NCBI GenBank assembly: GCA_910579395.1
Contig: CAJTUC010000029.1
Coordinates: 1-40,810, forward strand
Direction: 5' to 3'
Length of the DNA: 40,810 nucleotides
Source of the DNA: an uncultured Lachnospiraceae bacterium
GTDB taxonomy: Bacteria > Bacillota > Clostridia > Lachnospirales > Lachnospiraceae
How positions within the stretch are numbered: position 1 is the first letter of the stretch; each line of letters begins with the position of its first letter. The position numbers were made by a program, and so were the translations under genes. Below the pieces are notes generated by a model. It saw only the letters and a program-made list of their open reading frames with translations. It ran no database searches and had not been told where the DNA came from. This document shows, in pieces, positions 1 through 7,898 of the stretch.

Positions 1-66
1 ATTTGCCTTCGGCAAATCGTAGAACTTCTTGGCGAAGCACCCTCTGGTGCAAGCCCTAGAAGTTCT
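1..66. repeat. palindromic repeat, agaagttct family, copy 1
   Basis: A hairpin atttgc/gcaaat (1-17) is followed by inverted arms agaacttct (21-29) and agaagttct (58-66). These enclose an inner stem with gcacc/ggtgc. Read on the minus strand, the order of parts (arm, inner hairpin, arm, then gatttgc..gcaaat hairpin) matches the copy at 30257-30316, and a shortened form lies at 30984-31011. The family may extend left of the window. Function is unknown; it lies between genes and has no coding capacity. Confidence 0.6.
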
Positions 67-409
67 TCTCACACTAGTTTACTATATCCCTATTCGGAAT
101 GTATAGAAAATTTTGATATTTTTATGAAATTGTCTAAATATGGAATGAGAGTCATAAATTAATGACAAATGTGTCATATGTGGATAACTCTGTGGAAATT
201 GGGGATTTCTTTATCTTTTTCGTTGCTTTTCTTACAAAATCGTCAGAAAAGCTGTGGATAAGTTGGTCAATTTCGTCGATTAAGGAAAAAAGATACTGAT
301 TCGGTCAATGGAAATACGCCATTGTTATTTGGAAATGCTGGTGGTAAGCCGGCTGGATGCCATATCGGTGGAAAACTCACTGGCAAATCGATAGAAATTA
401 TGATACACT
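67..409. other. gene-free AT-rich stretch with DnaA-box-like 9-mers
   Basis: No credible open reading frame is present. The 9-mer tgtggataa, the reverse complement of the DnaA box TTATCCACA, occurs exactly at 179-187 and 253-261, with a near match tgtggaaat at 191-199. The neighbouring genes are not replication genes, so this is not called an origin. Nothing else recognisable was seen. Confidence 0.4.
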
Positions 410-570
410 AGAGCGTGTTTGAAAATTGCTTTCTGACAGATGTGCGTCACAATTTGCAGGAGATTTGCATCAAATGAAGGGCGCATAGCGGGCTATGTAA
501 CCTGAATTTGCGCAAATATCGCGCAAAGTGGGGCGCGCAGATGGCGGGAATGAATTTTCATACACGCTCT
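410..570. repeat. MITE-like element with 18-bp terminal inverted repeats
   Basis: Termini agagcgtgtttgaaaatt (410-427) and aattttcatacacgctct (553-570) are inverted copies with one mismatch, bounding a 161-bp non-coding element. Inside is a perfect small hairpin ttgcgc/gcgcaa near 508-526. No clear target duplication was found at the edges. Size and termini fit a miniature inverted-repeat element or a structured intergenic repeat. No transposase is present, so mobility is inferred only. Confidence 0.5.
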
Positions 571-613
571 GGCATTCGGATGACGTGATGTGTTTATGGA
601 AGGGAAAGATATT

Positions 614-2068
614 ATGATAGACATTAAGATAAAACGTGAATGGGGATGTATGCTGCTGATCTGGCTCAGCGGCATCGTATGTCTGATGTACTTTTCTTAT
701 ATGACAAGCCCGCTGTTTCCGAAATCCTATGGCTGGGATTCCGCATTCTTCCAGCTTGTGGGAGTCGGCATGAAGAAGGGATATATTCCTTATCGGGATT
801 TTTTTGATATGAAGGGGCCGTGGCTGTTTTTTGTAGAATATGCGGGGCAGCTTCTCTGGCCTGACAGGGTGGGCATTTTTCTATTACAATGTATCAGTCT
901 GGGCTGCGCCTTATTTTTTGGACAGAAGATTTTTCGGCGTTATTTTAAGGGAACGGGAATGGTAAGCAGTCTGGCAGTTCTGATTCCGTTCTATGTCGTG
1001 CTGGCACCTACGATCGAGGGCGGTAATCTGACGGAAGAATGGAGCCTGCCGCTTTTGTTCCTGTCGATGTATCTGGCATTGGATTTCATTGTCGAAGAAA
1101 AAGAGTTACATAAGCCCGTGTATGGGTTCATTTACGGTGTATGTTTCGGAATCATCGCCTTGATCAGGATCACGAATACCGTTATGATATGTGCGGCTGT
1201 TCTTACCATTACGATTTATCTGATCATCAATAAACAATGGCGGAATCTGCTGTGGAATGCAGTAGCTTTTCTTTTGGGGGTCGGAGCGGCATTTATACCG
1301 CCGCTCATTTACTTTGGATATTATGGAGAAATTGGCAGCATGCTTTATGCTGTATTTGTATTCGGTTTTGTTTATGGAACCGAAGGGTTTAAAATCGGCG
1401 TGGGGGGAACTTTTCTGCTTCCGCTTTTCTTTACGATTGCCGTATTCATTCTCACCGGACAGAAGAAAAGGCGGCTGTGGCTGCTTGTTCTGCTGAATAC
1501 GGCGGGCATGATGGTCACGCTGGGAATGGGAAACAGCACACTGCACGATTATATACTGGTGATTCCGGGAATGATGCTGGGCGTCTGGCGTTTTGCGGAG
1601 GCGTGGAAGGAAGACCGGAAAATCTGGAAAAGGGTATTTCTGGCAGCGGCGGTCCTGCTATGCTTCTATTATCCGTTTCGCAGGATGGCGAGAGACGGCA
1701 TGGCAATTTACTGGAAGATCGGTAATGATATGGAATATCGGTATGTAACGGAAACGGCGGCGTATATTCCGGAGGAAGAGCGAAATTCTGTATGGGGCTA
1801 TGAATGTCACCAAAGATGGTTTCTGATTGCCGATATCATGCCGTATAGCAGATATTGCGGCTGGCAGGAACATTATATGCAGCTGTCCCCGCAGATTGAA
1901 ACGGATATTCGAAAGATGATGGAAAGCGAGCCGCCCAAATGGATTGTGACAAAAGCTTCCACAGTGTTCCGGAACGCAATGATGATAGAGCAGATGGAAG
2001 GAAAATATGAGATTTTTGTAGAAAATGAAGGATTCCGGCTGTATCGGCTGAAGGATGGAACGATGTGA
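614..2068 (+). CDS. GT-C type integral membrane glycosyltransferase (GT39/ArnT-like)
   Basis: A protein of about 484 residues with many hydrophobic segments (roughly ten or more). After the first membrane span the loop carries YGWDSAFFQLVG and then IPYRDFFDMKGPWLFF. This is the acidic WD...PYRDxxDxKgP pattern of GT-C polytopic glycosyltransferases that use polyprenyl-phosphate sugar donors at the outer face of the membrane. The last 100 or so residues are soluble and probably extracytoplasmic. ATG 614 is chosen because ggaaggg lies 9 bases upstream; GTG 590 and ATG 596 are in-frame alternatives with poorer sites. The gene begins 43 bp after the 410-570 element and ends 5 bp before a giant hairpin. 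Substrate and acceptor cannot be read from the sequence. Confidence 0.7.
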   Translation: MIDIKIKREWGCMLLIWLSGIVCLMYFSYMTSPLFPKSYGWDSAFFQLVGVGMKKGYIPYRDFFDMKGPWLFFVEYAGQLLWPDRVGIFLLQCISLGCALFFGQKIFRRYFKGTGMVSSLAVLIPFYVVLAPTIEGGNLTEEWSLPLLFLSMYLALDFIVEEKELHKPVYGFIYGVCFGIIALIRITNTVMICAAVLTITIYLIINKQWRNLLWNAVAFLLGVGAAFIPPLIYFGYYGEIGSMLYAVFVFGFVYGTEGFKIGVGGTFLLPLFFTIAVFILTGQKKRRLWLLVLLNTAGMMVTLGMGNSTLHDYILVIPGMMLGVWRFAEAWKEDRKIWKRVFLAAAVLLCFYYPFRRMARDGMAIYWKIGNDMEYRYVTETAAYIPEEERNSVWGYECHQRWFLIADIMPYSRYCGWQEHYMQLSPQIETDIRKMMESEPPKWIVTKASTVFRNAMMIEQMEGKYEIFVENEGFRLYRLKDGTM

Positions 2069-2073
2069 AAAGA

Positions 2074-2269
2074 TTAAAATCCGTCCTCCGGCCAGGCAGC
2101 ACGCGCGTCCTATGGTACCTGCGGCGACCCTGGAAAACCGTCGGTACTTAGTGAAAAAGACGCTTGCGGCTTTTGAACTTAGTACCGCTACGGGTTTTCG
2201 CGGAGCGGGAGCGTGCCGCTGCAGGTACCATAGGACGCGCGTGCTGCCTGGCCGGAGGACGGATTTTAA
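2074..2269. repeat. giant hairpin element A (49-bp perfect arms)
   Basis: Arms 2074-2122 and 2221-2269 are perfect inverted copies over 49 bp, separated by 98 bp. The loop holds, on the minus strand, the core motifs ggcacgct (2210-2217), cgctccgcgaaaa (2195-2207) and ctaagtaccgacg (2139-2151), shared with elements B (3714-3886) and C (37986-38193). The inner cggtac...gtaccg parts form a second stem. It starts 5 bp after the upstream stop codon, so it could also stop transcription or protect the 3' end, but no T-run follows. Confidence 0.85.
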
Positions 2270-2393
2270 CTTGAAAGAACCGGCGGTGAAATCTTTCTGT
2301 TTCTATTTTGGCGAAAATGTGTTATACTTTTCCAGCGGCACTTTTTCGTGACGCGGGGAAAGAAAAGTAAAAATGTGAAAAGAGGGAAAAGAA

Positions 2394-3704
2394 ATGTGGG
2401 CTTATGAAAGTGTTTTTTATCAAATATATCCTTTGGGATTCTGCGGTGCGCCTTTTGAAAATGACGGCGTGTCAGAGTCCCGGATACTGAAAGTGAATGA
2501 CTGGATTCCGCATATGAAGAAAATTGGTATCAATGCGGTCTATTTTTCTCCGGTCTTTGAGTCCGATACGCATGGATATAATACGAGAGATTATCATAAG
2601 ATTGACTGCCGTCTCGGAACCAACGAGGACTTTGCGGCGGTTTGTAAGAACCTGCATGAGAATGGCATCAAGGTCGTTCTGGACGGCGTATTCAACCATG
2701 TGGGAAGAGGTTTCTGGGCTTTTCAGGATGTGCTGCAGAAACGCTGGGATTCTCCCTATAAAGACTGGTTCCATATCAATTTTGACGGCAATTCCAATTA
2801 CAATGACGGCTTGTGGTATGAAGGCTGGGAAGGCAACTATGACCTGGTAAAACTAAATCTGCGCCATGAAGATGTAATCAATCACATTTTTGACAGCATC
2901 AAAGGCTGGGTAGAAGAATTCGACATCGACGGACTGCGTCTGGATGTTGCGTACTGCCTCGATCATGATTTCCTGCGCAGGCTGCGGAGCTTCTGCGGCG
3001 GATTGAAACCGGATTTTTATCTGCTTGGGGAAACATTGCACGGCGATTATAATCAGTGGATGAATGACAGTATGCTGCATTCGGTCACGAATTACGAGTG
3101 CTATAAAGGATTGTTCTCCAGCTTTAACAGCATGAACATGTTCGAAATCGTACATTCCCTGCTGCGGCAGTTCGGCCCGGAGAACTGGACTTTATACAAG
3201 GGAAAACATATGCTGTCGTTTGTGGATAACCATGACGTGACAAGGGTGGCGAGCATTCTGACAAATGAGAAGCACCTGCCCCTTATTTATGCGCTCTGCT
3301 TTGGTATGCCGGGAATCCCCTGTGTTTATTATGGCAGCGAATGGGGCGCAAAGGCGCAGAAGAGCGAAGGAGACCCGGCTCTTAGAGCCTGCTTTGCAGC
3401 GCCGGAGTGGAATGAACTGTGTGACTGGATTCATGCGCTCACGGAAGCGAAGAAGGATTCGGAAGCGCTGAATTATGGTGCGTTCCGTTCGGTCGTATTG
3501 ACGAATAAACAGTGTATTTTTGAAAGAAAGTCGGAAAATGAGCGTGTGCTCGTTGCCATCAATGCGGACAGCGAAAGCTATACGGCGCATTTTGACGCGG
3601 GCTGCGGCATGGCGGTCGATCTTTTGACCGGAGAAAAGCACGATTTCGGCGGCGGCAGCGAACTGGCGCCTTACAGCGCAGCTTTCTGGAAGATGGAAAA
3701 GTAA
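2394..3704 (+). CDS. GH13 alpha-amylase family glycoside hydrolase
   Basis: A 436-residue cytoplasmic (no signal peptide) alpha-glucan hydrolase. All four GH13 regions are visible: region I DGVFNH (97-102), region II GLRLD with nucleophile D184, region III GET with acid/base E213, and region IV FVDNHD with the third acid D281. The domain starts directly at FYQIYPLGF, with no N-terminal starch-binding or dimerisation domain as in neopullulanase, and ends in a short beta C-domain. Motifs fit the cyclomaltodextrinase/neopullulanase/oligo-glucosidase side of the family, acting on intracellular maltodextrins (inference). The start has gaggg a few bases upstream. It sits alone between giant hairpins A and B, so it is probably monocistronic. 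Confidence 0.88.
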   Translation: MWAYESVFYQIYPLGFCGAPFENDGVSESRILKVNDWIPHMKKIGINAVYFSPVFESDTHGYNTRDYHKIDCRLGTNEDFAAVCKNLHENGIKVVLDGVFNHVGRGFWAFQDVLQKRWDSPYKDWFHINFDGNSNYNDGLWYEGWEGNYDLVKLNLRHEDVINHIFDSIKGWVEEFDIDGLRLDVAYCLDHDFLRRLRSFCGGLKPDFYLLGETLHGDYNQWMNDSMLHSVTNYECYKGLFSSFNSMNMFEIVHSLLRQFGPENWTLYKGKHMLSFVDNHDVTRVASILTNEKHLPLIYALCFGMPGIPCVYYGSEWGAKAQKSEGDPALRACFAAPEWNELCDWIHALTEAKKDSEALNYGAFRSVVLTNKQCIFERKSENERVLVAINADSESYTAHFDAGCGMAVDLLTGEKHDFGGGSELAPYSAAFWKMEK

Positions 3705-3713
3705 AATTTTTGG

Positions 3714-3886
3714 GTAACAGTTAAGCCGCCGTGCAGGACGGTGTATGGTTCCTTTGAAGGCACGCTTTCGCTCCGCGAAAAGCAGCAACGGATGCTAAGC
3801 TCGTGAGGAACCTCGCTAAGCACCGGCGCTTTTCAAGGACCTTCGCAGGAACCATACACCGTCCTGCACGGTGGTTTAACTGTTAC
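3714..3886. repeat. giant hairpin element B
   Basis: Arms 3714-3753 and 3847-3886 are inverted over 40 bp with two mismatches. Both mismatches are G-U wobble pairs when the plus strand is transcribed. Core motifs are ggcacgct (3759-3766), cgctccgcgaaaa (3769-3781) and ctaagcaccggcg (3816-3828). The middle 13-mer is identical in element A; the last is identical in element C. The element begins 10 bp after the GH13 stop and ends 30 bp before a sigma-A promoter, so it may insulate the two transcription units. Confidence 0.85.
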
Positions 3887-3915
3887 ATTTTCGGCAAATT
3901 TTTCAAAAAGGATAG

Positions 3916-3944
3916 TTGACTTTTACAGAATAATCCTTTATGAT
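3916..3944 (+). promoter_or_regulatory. sigma-A promoter of leader ORF and ABC exporter operon
   Basis: TTGACT (3916-3921), a 17-bp spacer, TATGAT (3939-3944). Transcription would begin near 3951, giving a leader of about 300 nt before the first ABC gene. Confidence 0.8.
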
Positions 3945-3999
3945 AAAAAGCATGTCACAGTAAGCAGCAAGATGAATTTTAAGAAAGGAGGTCAAGGAA

Positions 4000-4116
4000 A
4001 TGTCAGGATACATTAAGTTAAATCGGAATAGAAGATCTGCATTAGAATTTAGCATGAAAGTGAATAATAGAAAAAGACATGAAATTACCTCCGCATCTAT
4101 ATTTGTGTGTCCATGA
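4000..4116 (+). CDS. 38-residue leader peptide upstream of ABC exporter operon
   Basis: ATG 4000 follows an excellent site, aaaggaggtc, at 3984-3993. The peptide is basic (MSGYIKLNRNRR..., several AGA arginine codons) and ends SIFVCP. It has no membrane segment. It lies between a strong promoter and an intrinsic terminator (4180-4214), with the exporter genes only after that terminator. This matches the layout of leader peptides such as bmrB ahead of Bacillus bmrCD, where ribosome stalling lets polymerase pass the terminator. Codons 30-32 contain tccgc (4090-4094), complementary to gcggg (4186-4190) in the terminator arm, only a weak antiterminator hint. The alternative is an exported peptide or RiPP precursor. 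I do not recognise the peptide itself. Confidence 0.65.
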   Translation: MSGYIKLNRNRRSALEFSMKVNNRKRHEITSASIFVCP

Positions 4117-4179
4117 ACGGGTGAAAAGGAAGAAGAGTCAGGAAACCGGGAAATGGATAAAGCCAGAATAGAAAGATGA

Positions 4180-4214
4180 ACAGTCGCGGGCTATTTCAGC
4201 CGCGGCTGTTTTTT
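4180..4214 (+). terminator. intrinsic terminator in the leader (putative attenuator)
   Basis: Left arm acagtcgcgg (4180-4189) pairs with ccgcggctgt (4200-4209), including one G-U pair, and runs into six T residues (4209-4214). It lies inside the leader of the ABC operon, 41 bp before the first exporter gene and 63 bp after the leader ORF stop. No promoter is evident between it and the gene, so exporter expression would need readthrough. Confidence 0.85.
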
Positions 4215-4254
4215 GTGTACGGTGCATTCGAGGACTGCGTGCTGAGAAGGGAGC

Positions 4255-6000
4255 ATGGTTATAACGATGAAAAAAATATCAACTTATATTTGGGAAAATA
4301 AAATGCCATATTTATTGGCGGTAGCTTCGCTTCTGATTGCGGTGACATTAGATATGATGGCGCCGAGGCTGACAAAATCCGTTGTGGATGATGTTATCGT
4401 CGGCGGGAATATGGGAAAACTGAAGTTTCTTCTGCTCGGTTTTCTCGGCATCGGCGTGGGAAGGTGTACCTTCCAGTATATCAAAGAATTTACTTTTGAC
4501 CGGGTTGGTTCCAAAATTTCGGCACAAATGCGCCGGGACCTGTTTGTACATATTCAGTCGCTGAGCGCGGATTTTTTTGACAGGACCAATACCGGAGAAC
4601 TGATGGCCCGCGTAAAAGAAGATATTGACATTATCTGGGATGCGCTCGGGTTTGTCGGGATGCTTCTGATTGAAGTATTTTATCATACCGGCATTGTACT
4701 GGTCTGTATGTACATGCTGAACTGGAAGCTGGCGCTGATTCCGACCGCGGCGATGCTTTTCTGCGGTACGATCGCGATCATCATGGAGAAAAAGCTGGGC
4801 GCAGTCTATGAAGAAATCAGCGAGGAGAATGCGGTTCTGAATACGGTGGCGGAAGAAAATCTGGCCGGGGTGCGGACAGTCAAAGCCTTTGCCAGAGAGA
4901 AGTTTGAGATTGGAAAATTCCTTTCTCATAACAAAAGATACTATGAGCTGAATATGAAGCAGTCCCGGCTGTTCGTGAAATATGACCCTTATTTTTCGGT
5001 TATTTCCAAGCTTTTACCGTTATTGACTATATTGGTCGGTGGAAGATTTGTCATTGCCGGAGAGATGACGCTCGGCGAAATGACGGCTTTTGTGGAATAT
5101 TCCAACAATATCGTATGGCCGATGGAGATGCTTGGATGGCTGACCAACAGTTTCTCTTCGGCGGTGGCTTCCAATAAGAAGATTAAGAAGATATATCAGG
5201 AAACGCCCAGCATCCGGGAAGCCGAAGAGCCGGTCATACTGGATAGGGTTCATGGAAAAGTGTGCTTTGACGGGGTTTCTTTCCACAAAGCGGATATGCA
5301 CGAGATTCTGCACGATATTTCTTTCACGCTGGAGCCGGGGAAAACGCTCGGTATCATGGGAGCGACCGGTGCGGGCAAGACATCCATTGTACAGTTATTA
5401 CAGCGGATGTACGATGCGACGGGCGGTACGATATCCATTGACGATGTGGATATCAGGCAGCTTTCTCTGGAGCAGCTCCGCACGAACATCAGCAGCGTGA
5501 CACAGGATGTATTCCTGTTCTCGGATACGATCAATGAGAACATCAAACTGGGCAAAAAGAGCACGACGGATTTTAAAGCGGTGCGGAAAGCCTCTACGGA
5601 CGCACAGGCGAGCGAATTCATTGAGCGGATGGAATGGCAGTATGATACGGTCATCGGTGAGCGGGGCGTCGGCCTTTCCGGCGGACAGAAACAGCGAATC
5701 AGCATTGCGCGGGCCCTGTCTAAAAAAGACCCGATCCTGATACTGGACGATTCCACTTCCGCGCTGGATATGGAAACGGAACATTTGATACAGGAAACGC
5801 TGGAAACATTGACGGATACGACGAAGATCATTATCGCTCACCGTATCAGCGCGGTGCGTCATGCGGATGAAATTCTGGTGCTTCAGGACGGCAGCATTGC
5901 GGAGCGGGGAACCCATGAAAGTCTGCTCGCCGGGAAAGGTCTTTACTATGAGACGTATCTTGCCCAGTATGGGGACTATCCGGAAGGAAAGGAGGCATAG
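4255..6000 (+). CDS. ABC exporter, half-transporter with degenerate Walker B (BmrC/LmrC-like)
   Basis: A 581-residue membrane-ATPase fusion: six-span type I exporter domain, then the nucleotide-binding domain. Walker A GATGAGKTS (369-377), signature LSGGQ (474-478), Walker B ILILD ending at D498, switch histidine H529. The catalytic glutamate position is aspartate (D499), typical of the degenerate half of heterodimeric exporters such as TM287/288, BmrCD and LmrCD. The partner is the next gene, 3 bp downstream. Together they likely export drugs or peptides from the cytoplasm. ATG 4255 is used; ATG 4267 (MKKISTYIW) is nearly as good, since aagggag sits only 1 base before 4255. Expression is probably controlled by the upstream leader ORF and terminator. 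Confidence 0.88.
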   Translation: MVITMKKISTYIWENKMPYLLAVASLLIAVTLDMMAPRLTKSVVDDVIVGGNMGKLKFLLLGFLGIGVGRCTFQYIKEFTFDRVGSKISAQMRRDLFVHIQSLSADFFDRTNTGELMARVKEDIDIIWDALGFVGMLLIEVFYHTGIVLVCMYMLNWKLALIPTAAMLFCGTIAIIMEKKLGAVYEEISEENAVLNTVAEENLAGVRTVKAFAREKFEIGKFLSHNKRYYELNMKQSRLFVKYDPYFSVISKLLPLLTILVGGRFVIAGEMTLGEMTAFVEYSNNIVWPMEMLGWLTNSFSSAVASNKKIKKIYQETPSIREAEEPVILDRVHGKVCFDGVSFHKADMHEILHDISFTLEPGKTLGIMGATGAGKTSIVQLLQRMYDATGGTISIDDVDIRQLSLEQLRTNISSVTQDVFLFSDTINENIKLGKKSTTDFKAVRKASTDAQASEFIERMEWQYDTVIGERGVGLSGGQKQRISIARALSKKDPILILDDSTSALDMETEHLIQETLETLTDTTKIIIAHRISAVRHADEILVLQDGSIAERGTHESLLAGKGLYYETYLAQYGDYPEGKEA

Positions 6001-6003
6001 ACT

Positions 6004-7776
6004 ATGGCGGTCAATTCTTATAAAGATGATGAAAAAAGTGTGGAACGAAGTAAAATACAGACATTAAAAAGGCTTTTTGCCTATTTACTCGCCTATAAAT
6101 GGCAGATTGTTCTGGTGCTCGTGATCATGGGATATGGTGTGGCAGTCAGCCTGTTAAATCCGCTGATCATGGAAGCGGCAATCGACGAGCATATTGCGGT
6201 GGGCGATATCGGGGGATTATACAGACTGCTCTTGATCGCACTCGTTCTGAACCTGCTGCTCGTGGCGGTCATCAAGCTGCGTATGTTTATTATGGCGAAG
6301 GTCTGTAACCAGATTCTGCTGACGATACGGCAGGAATTGTATACCCATATTCAGAAGCTGGATTTTCATTTTTTTGACAGCAGGCCGACAGGAAAGATTT
6401 TGTCCCGTATCATCGGGGACATCAATTCCCTGAAAAATGTGCTTTCCAACTGTGTTACGACGCTGATACCGGACGGATTTACCATCATTGCGGTGGTGGG
6501 AATCATGATTTATAAAAATCCGAAGCTTGCGTTTGCTTCCATGCTGTCCCTGCCTCTGATGATTGCAGGGATGCTGTGGATTGAGGTAAAAGCCCATCCG
6601 CGCTGGCAGACATTCCGGAAAAAGTCGGCGAACCTGAATGCTTTCATTCATGAGGATATGGCGGGCATCCGGGTCATACAGAGCTTTCATGCGCAGGAGG
6701 AGACACGGGATACTTTCGACACGCTGATCAAAGAACATCGGGGCGCTTTTATCGATGCAGTCAGATTGAGCGACGCTTTCGGCTCCGTTATTGATTTTTC
6801 CTGGGGGCTTGGCTGTATTCTCCTGTACTTTACGGGAATCGTGATTATAGGTGTGGATAAGGTGTCCGTCGGTACGTTCATTGCTTTCAGCACCTATTTG
6901 TCGATGTTCTGGCATCCGATTCAGAATATCAGCAATTTTTATAACCAGCTTGTTACCAACATTGCCGGTGCGGAGCGGATTTTTGAAATACTCGATACGC
7001 CGCCCGCCATCGCGGACGAGGCGGATGTAGAAGAGATGCCGGAAATAACGGGGGAGGTTACATTTGACCATGTGAGTTTTTCCTATGATGATAAGGTAAA
7101 GGTGCTGGATGATGTGAGCTTCCGGATTAAGCCGGGAGAAACGATCGCGCTGGTCGGCCCGACCGGAGCCGGCAAATCAACGATTGTGAATCTGATCAGC
7201 CGCTTCTATGATGTGCAGCAGGGTAAAGTGCTTGTGGATGGCAGAGACGTCAAAAAGGTCTCCATCGAAAGCCTGCGCAGGCAGATGGGAATCATGACAC
7301 AGGACAATTTCCTGTTTTCGGGTACAATAAAGGATAACATACGTTATGGTAAGCTGGATGCAACGGACGAAGAAATCATCGCGGCGGCAAAGGCCGTCAA
7401 TGCCCACGATTTTATCATGAAGCTGGAAAAAGGATATGATACGGAACTTTCCGAACGGGGCGGCGGTTTGTCCATCGGACAGAAACAGCTGCTTGCCTTT
7501 GCAAGAACGATGGTCTCCATGCCGAAAATCCTCGTTTTGGATGAGGCAACTTCCAGCATCGATACGAAGACGGAAATTCTGGTGCAGCGCGGCATCGAGA
7601 ACCTGTTAAAGGGACGGACTTCCTTTGTCATTGCCCACAGGCTTTCTACGATTCAGCATGCCGACCGCATTTTTGTGGTAGATGACGGGCATATCGTGGA
7701 AGAAGGAAATGCGCAGGAGCTGCTTGCAAAGAAGGGCGTTTATTATCAGCTTTATATGGCGCAGTTTTCGGCGTAA
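6004..7776 (+). CDS. ABC exporter, partner half-transporter with degenerate signature motif
   Basis: A 590-residue type I exporter half with N-terminal membrane domain and C-terminal ATPase. Walker A GPTGAGKST (385-393), catalytic glutamate E514 in ILVLDE, switch H545. The signature reads LSIGQ (489-493) instead of LSGGQ. Its degenerate signature faces the degenerate Walker B of the upstream subunit. The dimer would therefore have one hydrolytic site (this Walker B with the partner LSGGQ) and one weak site, as in BmrCD/LmrCD. It starts 3 bp after the upstream stop with aaaggagg in front, so translation is probably coupled. Confidence 0.9.
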   Translation: MAVNSYKDDEKSVERSKIQTLKRLFAYLLAYKWQIVLVLVIMGYGVAVSLLNPLIMEAAIDEHIAVGDIGGLYRLLLIALVLNLLLVAVIKLRMFIMAKVCNQILLTIRQELYTHIQKLDFHFFDSRPTGKILSRIIGDINSLKNVLSNCVTTLIPDGFTIIAVVGIMIYKNPKLAFASMLSLPLMIAGMLWIEVKAHPRWQTFRKKSANLNAFIHEDMAGIRVIQSFHAQEETRDTFDTLIKEHRGAFIDAVRLSDAFGSVIDFSWGLGCILLYFTGIVIIGVDKVSVGTFIAFSTYLSMFWHPIQNISNFYNQLVTNIAGAERIFEILDTPPAIADEADVEEMPEITGEVTFDHVSFSYDDKVKVLDDVSFRIKPGETIALVGPTGAGKSTIVNLISRFYDVQQGKVLVDGRDVKKVSIESLRRQMGIMTQDNFLFSGTIKDNIRYGKLDATDEEIIAAAKAVNAHDFIMKLEKGYDTELSERGGGLSIGQKQLLAFARTMVSMPKILVLDEATSSIDTKTEILVQRGIENLLKGRTSFVIAHRLSTIQHADRIFVVDDGHIVEEGNAQELLAKKGVYYQLYMAQFSA

Positions 7777-7898
7777 GAGGAAGCGCCAATATAAATGCAG
7801 CAGACAGGTAGAGAAAGGCGGAAAGAGACAACCGTCTTTTCTCGCTCCTGTATGATTAAGCGGTTAGAAGAAGAGGTTAGAAGAAGAGGAGCATAGGA

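Noticed and set aside
179..261. Calling the DnaA boxes a replication origin
   Set aside because: No dnaA, dnaN, rpmH or unwinding-element context; only two exact boxes. Kept as a finding, not as an origin.
2055..2351. 98-codon plus-strand frame inside hairpin A
   Set aside because: It is made of the inverted-repeat sequence and lacks a ribosome site; composition is that of the palindrome.
3192..3788. 198-codon minus-strand frame over the GH13 gene end
   Set aside because: Antisense to well-supported coding sequence and extending into hairpin B.
3714..3886. tRNA or CRISPR interpretation of the ctaagcaccggcg core
   Set aside because: No cloverleaf, no regular spacing, and copies are single and far apart.
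7811..7846. Terminator between the second and third ABC genes
   Set aside because: Imperfect stem gagaaaggcgg/ccgtcttttctc without a T-run.
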